Source: Candidatus Acidiferrales bacterium (lineage in GTDB: Bacteria > Acidobacteriota > Terriglobia > Acidiferrales > UBA7541). Taken from it: 54,594 nucleotides of DNA. The stretch's first letter is position 1. Every line of letters begins with the position of its first letter. The translations under genes were made by a program, and so were the position numbers. Under the pieces are notes generated by a model, which saw only the letters and a program-made list of their open reading frames with translations, ran no database searches and was not told where the DNA came from. The stretch lies in the NCBI GenBank assembly GCA_030037525.1, contig JASHRC010000152.1:1-54594 (forward strand), read 5' to 3'. Below are positions 1 through 8,018 of the stretch, piece by piece.

Positions 1-22
1 CAAGTCGCACGGAGCAATGAAG

Positions 23-59
23 AACGGCCGCCTGGCGGTGGGACTGCCGGGCGGCCGTT
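23..59. terminator. Strong hairpin, probable terminator
   Basis: Ten-base perfect arms AACGGCCGCC (23-32) and GGCGGCCGTT (50-59) enclose a loop that can pair further. On the plus strand the hairpin runs into a T-rich stretch (TGGTGTTTTT), as expected for a gene entering from the left edge. It may also stop the minus-strand porin gene that ends at 87, though the minus side lacks a clear T run. No gene is seen in bases 1-86. Confidence 0.55.
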
Positions 60-86
60 GGTGTTTTTGGGGGCAATCCGGTGTTC

Positions 87-1580
87 CTATTTGGGTGCGT
101 TTAGACTGCTGAACGTGTAGATGAAACCGAGATAAACAACCGGCTGCGTCTGGACGAAATTCGTGCCCTTCTCGAAAGCGTTCTTGTTCGAGTAATCGTC
201 GCGGAACTCGAAACGCGTCTGGAAAGCCCCCGTCCAGTTGTAGGCGTAGGTGAACGTCCCCTCAGCGAAGCGAACGTTGGGCACGAAGCTGAAGGTAGCG
301 GCCCCGTACGGATCGGAGAAGTACTCGTAACGGACCGCGGCGTAGGATTTGCTGTTGAGCGTGTACTTGGCGTATCCGGCCACTCCCCACCAGTTCACGG
401 CTGGAGAATTGGTCACGTCCAGCGCTGCATACTCGGCGGGGCTGAGCTTGTCTCCGAAGTCGTAGTCGCCGTTGAGTTGGAAGGCCCATTTGGCATTGGG
501 TGTGTACGCAATCGTCGCGTCTTCTAACTGCCGCCAGTTGTTATTGGGTTTGCCCAAGGCGCCGTAGAGAGCCACATCGTCTTCGGGTCCTGCCAAATAG
601 TTTTCCGTTACCGACCACTTGGCCGTTGGAGTCCAGGCCAGGCTCACGCCGTAGGTTTTGCCGGTGTTGAACTGTTGCGTGTCATTCCAATTGTTCACCA
701 GGTAGCCGGTGATAGACCACTTGGAGTTAAAGGCGTACTTCGCGTTTGCGCCAAAATGCTGGAACGGTATTGCGTAGTAGAACAGAATGCTGCGCGTATA
801 GTTCCAGTTTGCGTTGCTCTCAATGACTTCCGCGCCCGCCGGCGTGACAAACTTGCCGAAGGTAAGGGTCAGACCTTTTCCGATGGGTGCGATGTAGTCG
901 ATGTAGGCCTCCTTGAGCGCGATGTTCGAGGCATCAGTGGGGTTCTGAGGCGGCGTGAACGCGTTGAAGTTGCCATTGATAGTTTCCGCCGCCTGACCGT
1001 AGATCGTGCTCACATGAAATCCGGCGCGGCCGAATCCGCCGGACGTGGTGTCCGGTGCCTTGTCCACGACCAATTCAGCCGCATTGAGACTGAACTGCTG
1101 GGTGTTCTGGTCAAAGAATTGCAGCGTGTTTCCGCCGAAGCCGTCGGGAACCGTGGCGCTACCCAGCTGCGCTGGCTGATTGAAGTTGAATGCATAGTAA
1201 CCATCGAGTTCGCCGCTCAAGGTGATCGGTCCAAGCAAGCTGCCTACCGTTACCTTTTGCGGAGCATTATCGGCAGGGGCTGCAGCGCCAGGGGCGACGG
1301 CGCTCGATCCGGGACCCGGCTCGACCAGAGCAGCCGTTTTTACGCCGGGCGTGTTTTCCTGTTTGAGTGCGGCGATTTCCTGCCTAAGAGCGCTCACTTC
1401 TTTTTCGAGTTCCTGAAGACGCTCATCCGTCGTGGGCTGCGAACTCGGGGCCGGTTGTGTGGCTGAGGGCTGGGCTGCGCCGCCCCCCGATGGTTGATCC
1501 TCGGCCCGAGAAGCGGGCGACCATCCTGAGGCGAGCACGGCAGCCAATGCGGCCGTGGCGAGCAGATGAATACGATTCAT
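87..1580 (-). CDS. Outer-membrane beta-barrel (porin-like) protein
   Basis: A 497-residue secreted protein. I chose the ATG at 1580 because an AGAGGA ribosome site lies just before it and the next residues form a signal peptide (MNRIHLLATAALAAVLASG) ending near an Ala-x-Ala-like site. After a Pro/Ser/Thr-rich linker comes a short coiled coil (about residues 50-75, heptads of Leu/Glu/Lys) like the periplasmic stalk of coiled-coil porins. The rest alternates aromatic and polar residues (e.g. LDGYYAFNFNQPAQ, YEYFSDPYGA) and ends in a strand with aromatic residues (VYLGFIYTFSS), as in barrel proteins. The likely role is passive uptake of small solutes through the outer membrane. The substrate cannot be read from sequence. 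It stands alone, with an AT-rich promoter region at about 1690-1745. Confidence 0.8.
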   Translation of the reverse strand: MNRIHLLATAALAAVLASGWSPASRAEDQPSGGGAAQPSATQPAPSSQPTTDERLQELEKEVSALRQEIAALKQENTPGVKTAALVEPGPGSSAVAPGAAAPADNAPQKVTVGSLLGPITLSGELDGYYAFNFNQPAQLGSATVPDGFGGNTLQFFDQNTQQFSLNAAELVVDKAPDTTSGGFGRAGFHVSTIYGQAAETINGNFNAFTPPQNPTDASNIALKEAYIDYIAPIGKGLTLTFGKFVTPAGAEVIESNANWNYTRSILFYYAIPFQHFGANAKYAFNSKWSITGYLVNNWNDTQQFNTGKTYGVSLAWTPTAKWSVTENYLAGPEDDVALYGALGKPNNNWRQLEDATIAYTPNAKWAFQLNGDYDFGDKLSPAEYAALDVTNSPAVNWWGVAGYAKYTLNSKSYAAVRYEYFSDPYGAATFSFVPNVRFAEGTFTYAYNWTGAFQTRFEFRDDYSNKNAFEKGTNFVQTQPVVYLGFIYTFSSLNAPK

Positions 1581-1810
1581 GGTTCCTCTTTTCTCTCCCT
1601 GACGCGCCCACAATTTGGCTTGTGAGTTCGCGGCTTTGACCCTGAAATAACGGAGGTAAGGTACAGAGCGCCTGAGGGATGGTCCAACTCATTAAATCTA
1701 TGGATTATATTTGAATATCAACTGGAGATATTTATGTCGTCTTTACATCCGTGTTTGAGAATGAGCGACGGCCGAGATTGCTGCCCTTGCGGAAACGGGC
1801 TTTGGGGCAG

Positions 1811-2725
1811 CTAGTGCCTTACGAAAAGGAAGAGCAGGCCAAAGACCACGACGGGGATCAGTGCGAGCAGGACGTAGAAGAGCACCTGCCGGATCCAGGG
1901 GGTGCGCCGCTTTTTCCAGTCATGCAGCTCCGGGCGCTCGGCAATCCCGACTTTTTCCGGGTGCTCGAGATCGAGGGCCATCTCGTGGGCGTTGGCATAA
2001 CGGTTCTTGGGGTCGCGCTCGATGGCACGGTAGATGATTTCCTGCAGCTCCGGCGAAATCGAAGCGTCGATCTCGCGGGGCGGAACCGGATTGTTCAGCA
2101 GGCGGTCATTCATGATCGCGAAAGGATTCGGTCCCTCGAACGGCGGTTTGCCGGTGAGCATTTCGTAAAGCATCACACCCAAAGCGTAAATATCGCTGCG
2201 GCCGTCCCCGCGTTTCCCTTTCACTTGTTCGGGCGAAATGTACTCGGGAGTGCCCATCACCTGTGAGAGTTTGGCGAAAGTCAGCCGGCGCGCCCCCACT
2301 TGGCCGGCGATGCCGAAGTCAATCAGTTTAATTCGGTCTTCGCGATCGACCATGATGTTTTCGGGTTTGAGGTCACGATGGACAATGCCATGATTGTGGA
2401 TGTAGCTGAGCGCGTCGCAGATGCCAAGAGCAATCCTCACGGCGCGCGCGATGGGCAGCTTCTTCTGCTCGTTGAGGATCTGGCGGAGTAGTCTCCCGTC
2501 GACCCACTCCATCACCATGTAGATCTGGCTGCGATCGCCATCGTCAAAGACCTTCATCACGCCGGGATGGTCCAGGGCCTTGCCAATATCTTCCTCGCGC
2601 TTGAAGCGATCGAACAGAACCGGATCGGCCTCCATTTCCGGGTGAGGGATCTTGATGGCGACGGTGCGGCCAGTATGAAGATCGGTGGCTTTAAAGATGG
2701 AGGCCATGCCGCTGCGGGCAGCCAC
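1811..2725 (-). CDS. Ser/Thr protein kinase, membrane anchored; true N-terminus unclear
   Basis: This is a Hanks-type kinase domain followed by one C-terminal membrane helix (LFYVLLALIPVVVFGLLF). Visible motifs are the ATP lysine in VAIKIP, the catalytic loop HRDLKPEN, a DFG loop (LIDFGIAG) and the APE-like segment GTPEYISPEQ. The only conventional start, a GTG at 2725, falls inside the N-lobe: the same frame stays open upstream and encodes typical N-lobe sequence (PGEQLDHYRLES) back to about 2815, without ATG, GTG or TTG. The glycine loop is degenerate. The upstream PP2C gene ends at 2812 in the neighbouring frame, so a -1 shift at its stop would give one PP2C-kinase fusion. Such fusions, with the kinase C-terminal and membrane anchored, are a known bacterial family. 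Kinase identity is sure; the start is not. Confidence 0.88.
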   Translation of the reverse strand: MAARSGMASIFKATDLHTGRTVAIKIPHPEMEADPVLFDRFKREEDIGKALDHPGVMKVFDDGDRSQIYMVMEWVDGRLLRQILNEQKKLPIARAVRIALGICDALSYIHNHGIVHRDLKPENIMVDREDRIKLIDFGIAGQVGARRLTFAKLSQVMGTPEYISPEQVKGKRGDGRSDIYALGVMLYEMLTGKPPFEGPNPFAIMNDRLLNNPVPPREIDASISPELQEIIYRAIERDPKNRYANAHEMALDLEHPEKVGIAERPELHDWKKRRTPWIRQVLFYVLLALIPVVVFGLLFLFVRH

Positions 2726-2811
2726 GCTTTCCAGCCGGTAATGATCGAGTTGTTCGCCCGGGCGGACGGGAAACCTCGCAAGAGCGTCGGCGGAGTCGAT
2801 GCTGCGTGCCG

Positions 2812-3690
2812 TTAGCGCAGCCGGTAAGGCCGGCCTCGGTACATTCCGACGCGCTCGACGCCTCGGATGCGGATGATTTGCAGGGAGATATTATCACTGC
2901 CGTCCCGCTCGTTGGCAATATCCACCAGCCGCTTTGCGGCAGCCTCCAGGTCACTGCCAGGGCCGGTGAGCGCTGCGATCTCAGAGCCGCGCACCGAATG
3001 GTGCAGTCCGTCAGAACACAGCACCAAAACATCGCCTTGCAGAACCTGATGCTCCTGGACGTCCACGTTGACAAAAAGTTCGGCACCGAGGGAGCGGACC
3101 AGCAGGTGGCGCGTGCCCGATCCCGACGCCTCCGAGGCGGAGACAATGCCCAGGCGAATGTGTTCGTTTGCGGCACTGTGGTCTCGGGTGAGCAGATTGG
3201 CTTGGCCGCTGCGGATGAGATAACAGCGGGAGTCGCCAACGTGGGCGATCGTGGCCCGATCATAGCGCAGGGCGCAGGCGACCAAGGTGGTCGCCATGCG
3301 CACTCCGCCAGAAGCGGCCGCATGCCCGGCATCGATCACCGAAGTATTGGCCGCTTTGATCAGACGCTCAAGCAGTGTGGAGTGCGACTCGCCCGGCGAC
3401 GCTTCGCGGAAGCCCGCGAGCACACACTCAACTGCTGTATGCGACGCAACCTCCCCGCGATCGTGGCCGCCAACTCCATCGGCCAAGACGAAAAGCCAAC
3501 CGAGTGAGCGAGCCTGTTCCGGTGTGGCCGGTGCCGCGTGGCCGAAATAGTCTTCGTTCGCTTGGCGTACCCGACCGATATCGGAGAGCTGCGCGAACTC
3601 AACGTCCATGAAACTTGGAAGCGGACGATGGCCCCCCGAGATGCCGCCCGCACTTGGCGCCACCGCCGTCGCTTGAAGGCCCCTGTACAT
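2812..3690 (-). CDS. PP2C-family protein Ser/Thr phosphatase
   Basis: This 292-residue protein has the full PP2C/SpoIIE-type metal-dependent phosphatase signature: RVRQANED near the N-terminus, DGVGGH (metal Asp), GDSRCYL, LVLCSDGL and the closing GSDNISL. It would remove phosphates from Ser/Thr residues, probably reversing the kinase encoded directly downstream. An ATG at 3690 is preceded by AGGG; a second in-frame ATG at 3609 starts closer to the domain and could be the real start. The last residues overlap the open frame of the kinase, which lies one base back. This looks like a split or frameshifted version of a PP2C-kinase fusion. Confidence 0.88.
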   Translation of the reverse strand: MYRGLQATAVAPSAGGISGGHRPLPSFMDVEFAQLSDIGRVRQANEDYFGHAAPATPEQARSLGWLFVLADGVGGHDRGEVASHTAVECVLAGFREASPGESHSTLLERLIKAANTSVIDAGHAAASGGVRMATTLVACALRYDRATIAHVGDSRCYLIRSGQANLLTRDHSAANEHIRLGIVSASEASGSGTRHLLVRSLGAELFVNVDVQEHQVLQGDVLVLCSDGLHHSVRGSEIAALTGPGSDLEAAAKRLVDIANERDGSDNISLQIIRIRGVERVGMYRGRPYRLR

Positions 3691-3783
3691 TAGAACCCTA
3701 GTCTACTCAGCGGAAAGCCGAAATGCGCCTTGGCTGGAAGCTTCCACTAAAGCCCCTCGTTTCTGAGACTGCTCCGCTCCAGG

Positions 3784-5559
3784 CTATGCGCGGCTAGCGG
3801 CGAGTGTTGTCTTGCCTCTCTTTTTGCCCGCAGTCGTGAAGTAGATGGCTCCGTAGATAGCCCACACTGCGGCAATTCCCAGGGCGCCATAGGGTTCCAT
3901 CTTCGTGCCAATGTTGAAGAACGGCAAAACCAAATAAGCCGCCATGCACATCAGGTTCGCCAGCACACCGAAGGCCGGAATGGCCCAGTGCTTGACGAAG
4001 CTGAAGTTCGGGTGCTTGTGGTAGGCCACCATGCAAATCACGCAGCTCAGGCCGTAGAGCAGGAACGTTCCGAAGTTTGAGGCCAGCGTTACCAAAGTGA
4101 ACGTGTTTGGCAGAGCGGCCATCTTGTCGTGAGTGGAGTAGCCGAAGCTCGACCAGAACCCGTGAGGCAGGGCTTGAATCGCCGCGTCGGTCGGAGCGCC
4201 CGCATCGCCGAACACTACCGAGAGTCCGATGCATCCGAAGATGATGGAGACGATCGCCAGGACCCAGATGGCTTTGTGCGGGCTGAGGTTCTTCTCGTGG
4301 AGGATGCCGAAGTGTTCCGGCACTTCCTGGTCCTTGCCCATCGCGTAAGTAACGCGCGCCCCGGTGTTGATGCAGGCGAGGGTCGTACCGATCAGGGCCA
4401 GAAACACGGTGAACGCCTCGATCAGCATGAACGTGCGCCCGTGGCCCGGACCCAGGATGGCATCGCCGAACATCACCATGAGATCGCCGATGGGCGCCGC
4501 CGACCCAGAAGCGCTCTGCATCGAATAGCCGCTATTTAGCGAGTAGTTGGTGGCGAAATACTCGAACAGATAGCAGAAGCCTCCTTGTATCAACAACGAT
4601 GTGATAACGGCCTTGGGAAGGTGCCGTTTGGGGTCCCTGGCCTCACCGCCCAAGGCCGTGCAGGACTCAAATCCCACCAAGATGAGAATTGCCACCGTCG
4701 ACTGCACGAACAGCCAGCTCCATTTGTGAACTCCGATGGAGGAGACGGCGCCCGGATGACTTAGAAAATTGCCCGAGGAGTCACTCCAGGGATAGCTGAT
4801 GTGATAGGGCACGACCGCGCCGCTTGCGTCCTTCTTACACTGCGGGATCATGTTGGAGTCGCGCACAACATTGTTCTGCGCATCGGTTTGGAACTCGCAG
4901 TTGTAGGCATCGCTGGAGGTAGCGTCCCACTGCCACGCGACGCTGCCAGCCTGGTGGTTCAGCCGATAACCGATCGCCATTACGGAGAATACGAGCAGCG
5001 CCGAAATCTGGATCACGTTGATGACCAGGTTGGCTCCCGTCGAGGCGGTCACGCCACGGTGGGCGATGTAACAAACCAGAAGGCAAAACAGGGCTGCCAC
5101 AACCATCATGAAAGCCGGCCCGGGATTCGACGCGTTCATGAAGTTGGGCCAGAGTGTTCCGGTAATATAGCCGATGAATAGCCCGGTGGCCACCAGCATC
5201 ACACCCGGGTAGATCCAGTAATAGAGATGCGAGCCCCAGCCCACGATAAACTTCATCAGCCGCGCATATCTCCACGCCCTCTCGTGGTTGAGGAAGGCTT
5301 GCTCGGCGAAGTAGTAGGAGCTCCCCGAACCCGGATAGAGCTTCGATAACTCCGCGTAGGACACCGCAGTCGCCAAGCACAGCAAGAGCGCGAAGAATAT
5401 TCCGGCCCACATCGATGGCGATGTCGTGCCTTCTGTGGCCTGCTCGTAGAAGGTGAGCCAAAGGAAGGCACCGGGCGCGATCAAAGCCATCGCGTTAACC
5501 GTCAGCCCGGTTAAACCTAAGGTAGTCTTCATCTCACCCGTTGTTTTCTGTTCGGCCAT
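3784..5559 (-). CDS. APC-superfamily amino acid/amine permease
   Basis: A 591-residue integral membrane protein with about twelve hydrophobic helices. The first helix region (LGLTGLTVNAMALIAPGAF) carries the small-residue break typical of amino acid-polyamine-organocation transporters. The start ATG at 5559 has a strong AGGAGAG site before it. A large polar loop sits near residues 215-275, holds two cysteines (NCEF and PQCKK) and could be disulfide-bonded outside the membrane; this is longer than in most APC members. The C-terminus is Lys/Arg-rich and cytoplasmic. The substrate cannot be assigned. The gene is monocistronic, with non-coding sequence on both sides. Confidence 0.85.
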   Translation of the reverse strand: MAEQKTTGEMKTTLGLTGLTVNAMALIAPGAFLWLTFYEQATEGTTSPSMWAGIFFALLLCLATAVSYAELSKLYPGSGSSYYFAEQAFLNHERAWRYARLMKFIVGWGSHLYYWIYPGVMLVATGLFIGYITGTLWPNFMNASNPGPAFMMVVAALFCLLVCYIAHRGVTASTGANLVINVIQISALLVFSVMAIGYRLNHQAGSVAWQWDATSSDAYNCEFQTDAQNNVVRDSNMIPQCKKDASGAVVPYHISYPWSDSSGNFLSHPGAVSSIGVHKWSWLFVQSTVAILILVGFESCTALGGEARDPKRHLPKAVITSLLIQGGFCYLFEYFATNYSLNSGYSMQSASGSAAPIGDLMVMFGDAILGPGHGRTFMLIEAFTVFLALIGTTLACINTGARVTYAMGKDQEVPEHFGILHEKNLSPHKAIWVLAIVSIIFGCIGLSVVFGDAGAPTDAAIQALPHGFWSSFGYSTHDKMAALPNTFTLVTLASNFGTFLLYGLSCVICMVAYHKHPNFSFVKHWAIPAFGVLANLMCMAAYLVLPFFNIGTKMEPYGALGIAAVWAIYGAIYFTTAGKKRGKTTLAASRA

Positions 5560-5796
5560 GGACTCTCCTTTTTCTGAAATCCCGAGGTCCGGAGGTTATA
5601 CGGACATATGAATTTCGTAAAATGCAACGTTTTGATTGAGGGAATAGATGTTTCAAATGAAGTGAGACGGAGCTAACTTATCGAGAATCTGCTATTTATC
5701 GGAGGTTCTTGGCGAACACTGAGGGGCGCTGCGCGAGTGGGGACGATATACTTTAGGAGTATTGGCCTGACATCTCGTTCGACACGGGAGAGAAAA

Positions 5797-6315
5797 ATGA
5801 TTCGCAGTTTTCAGAAGCACACGCCTCAAATTGCCTCAAGCGCATATGTCGATCCGCAGGCGGTGGTGATTGGCGAAGTGAGCGTCGGTGAAGATTCCAG
5901 CATCTGGCCCGGCGCCGTTTTGCGCGGAGATTACCACCGAATCCGCATCGGCGCGCGGACGAGCATTCAGGACAATTGCGTGCTGCACGTCGAGGGCGAA
6001 AGTCACCCCATTCTCGTCGGCGACGGGGTGACTGTTGGTCATGGCGTCATCCTGCACGGTTGTACGATCGAATCGAACTGTCTCGTGGGAATGGGTGCCA
6101 TTCTGCTGAACGGGTCAAAGATCGGGACATACAGCATGGTTGCCGCGGGCACGCTCGTTCCCGAAGGGATCCAAGTCCCGCCGGGCAGCCTCGTCATGGG
6201 CGTGCCCGGACGGGTTCGCCGCGCGCTTACGGAGGCTGAACGAGCGCACATCCGAACCTCGGCCGAGCATTACGTCAAATTCAAGAACGCCTTCCAGGCC
6301 GAGAGCCATGAGTGA
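5797..6315 (+). CDS. Gamma-carbonic anhydrase-like hexapeptide protein
   Basis: This 172-residue protein is a left-handed beta-helix of hexapeptide repeats (V-I-G-E-V-S, A-V-L-R-G-D and so on) with a C-terminal helix. The histidines that bind zinc or iron in gamma-class carbonic anhydrases have counterparts in VLHVEG and in VGHGVILHGC. Family members (YrdA, PaaY, CaiE-like) form trimers with metal sites between subunits and may hydrate CO2 or act on CoA-linked substrates. I chose the ATG at 5797, preceded by GGGAGAG, over an upstream in-frame TTG or ATG-like codon. It stands just before hisS but is separated by about 145 bases, so it may be transcribed alone. Confidence 0.87.
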   Translation: MIRSFQKHTPQIASSAYVDPQAVVIGEVSVGEDSSIWPGAVLRGDYHRIRIGARTSIQDNCVLHVEGESHPILVGDGVTVGHGVILHGCTIESNCLVGMGAILLNGSKIGTYSMVAAGTLVPEGIQVPPGSLVMGVPGRVRRALTEAERAHIRTSAEHYVKFKNAFQAESHE

Positions 6316-6461
6316 ACAGGGACTCGTGGAGAGCGCGACTCGCCCTAGGTACAGCGCCCCTTCCGATGTATTCTTGATGGCTTTCGGAATCTCAAAATGG
6401 TTGGACTCCTTCGGAAGGCTTGTCACAACCCTTTTGAGATTTGCAAAGGTACGCCTAATCG

Positions 6462-8018
6462 ATGCCCTCGCACAGACAATTCAGGGCTATTAAAGGCACG
6501 CGAGACATCCTGCCGCCCGACTCCGCGCTATGGAACTGGTTCGAACAGACCGCGCGGGAAACCCTGGAGTCTTACAACTTCCGCGAGATTCGCCTGCCGA
6601 TTTTCGAGGATACCGAGCTGTTCGCACGCTCGATCGGGGCGGAGACCGACGTCGTCGGAAAGCAGATGTACACGTTTGAAGATCGTGAGGCGTCGATAGA
6701 CCGGTTCACCGGCGATCTCTCGAGTTTTCTCGAGGCACTCGAGGCTGGGATCAAGAAGGGCGTGATCCCTGCCGTTCCCTCCAACCTGGCATTTTTGCGG
6801 GCGTTCGAAGACGACGTCGTTTCCCAATTCGAATCGCTCACCCAGATCGCGCGGCGAAGTGACCTCCAAAAGCCTCACGAGCTCGAGGGGAAACTCAGAA
6901 GCCTCGAGGAGGCCATTCCGCGATCCTTGCTGGCAGCGCGACAGCAACTTCGTCTGGGCGCGGAACTCTCCTTGCGGCCCGAAGCGACGGCCAGTGTGGC
7001 ACGGGCCTACATCGAGCACGGGATGCAGACGCTGCCCGGAAACCAAAAGCTCTATTACCTCGGACCGATGTTTCGCCGCGAACGCCCCCAGAAAGGACGT
7101 TACCGCCAGTTCTACCAAATCGGTGCCGAGGTGCTCGGCCAATCCGATGCGCCCGCCATTGACGCCGAGGTGCTCGAGATGCTCTTGGTGCTTTTCAACA
7201 AGGCGGGACTTGGCGATACGAAGCTCTACATCAATTCGATCGGCTGTAAGGACTGCCGCTCCCAATATGTCGAGTTGCTGCGCGAAGAGCTGCGCAAGAA
7301 AAAAGACAAGCTCGGGCCGGACAGCCAGCGCCGCATCGAGACCAACCCCCTGCGCGTTCTCGACTCAAAGCTCCCCGAAGAGCAGCCGGTGATCGAGAAG
7401 CTGCCGCGCATCTCGGATCATCTCTGTGGTGCCTGCCGACAGCACTTTTCCGAGCTCGAGGACGAGCTTCGTCTGCGCGAAATCTGTTATGAGAAGAATT
7501 GGCGCCTGGTACGCGGGCTCGACTACTATACGCGTACTACCTTTGAGGTCGCGGCAACCGGCCTCGGCTCGCAAAACGCCGTATGCGGCGGCGGGCGATA
7601 CGATGGACTGGTGGAGTTGCTGGGCGGGCCGCCTGGCGTGAAGGGAATGGGGTTTGCCATTGGCACCGATCGCACCATCCTTTCGATCGAGCACAGCGGC
7701 AGGGCTCCGCACCTCCCTGGATTGAGCGTACTCGTGGCCCGAATGGGCGCAGCGGCGTATCCGCTGGCAGTGAACATCGCCAAAAAACTCCGCGCTCGCG
7801 GTTTGGCGGTGGAGCTGCTCCCCCAGGAAATGAAGTTTGGGAAGGCGCTCGGTCTTGCCGACAAGCTTGGCGCGCGCTATGCCTTGCTCATTGGCGAGGA
7901 CGAAGTTGCGTCCGGCAGGTTCACTCTCAAGCGCCTGGCCGACGCCGACCAGAGAAAATTGAGCGAGAACGAACTGCTCGAATATCTTGAATCGGAGAGA
8001 AGGGGCTCGGGTGCTTGA
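6462..8018 (+). CDS. hisS: Histidyl-tRNA synthetase with a large insertion
   Basis: Class II histidyl-tRNA synthetase, which charges tRNA-His. Motif 1 region (REIRLPIFE), motif 2 (PMFRRERPQKGRYRQF), the two histidine-site signatures (LVRGLDYYTRTTFE and CGGGRYDGLVE) and motif 3 (GFAIGTDRT, with Asp where Glu is usual) are all present, followed by the anticodon-binding domain. The protein has 518 residues against about 420-430 in typical bacterial enzymes. The excess is one block, residues about 76-168 (6687-6966), inserted between YTFEDR and LSLRPEATA, which are normally nearly adjacent. The insert is rich in Leu/Glu/Arg/Ala and looks helical. The frame is open throughout. The 3' end overlaps aspS by 8 bases, implying coupled translation. 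Confidence 0.95.
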   Translation: MPSHRQFRAIKGTRDILPPDSALWNWFEQTARETLESYNFREIRLPIFEDTELFARSIGAETDVVGKQMYTFEDREASIDRFTGDLSSFLEALEAGIKKGVIPAVPSNLAFLRAFEDDVVSQFESLTQIARRSDLQKPHELEGKLRSLEEAIPRSLLAARQQLRLGAELSLRPEATASVARAYIEHGMQTLPGNQKLYYLGPMFRRERPQKGRYRQFYQIGAEVLGQSDAPAIDAEVLEMLLVLFNKAGLGDTKLYINSIGCKDCRSQYVELLREELRKKKDKLGPDSQRRIETNPLRVLDSKLPEEQPVIEKLPRISDHLCGACRQHFSELEDELRLREICYEKNWRLVRGLDYYTRTTFEVAATGLGSQNAVCGGGRYDGLVELLGGPPGVKGMGFAIGTDRTILSIEHSGRAPHLPGLSVLVARMGAAAYPLAVNIAKKLRARGLAVELLPQEMKFGKALGLADKLGARYALLIGEDEVASGRFTLKRLADADQRKLSENELLEYLESERRGSGA

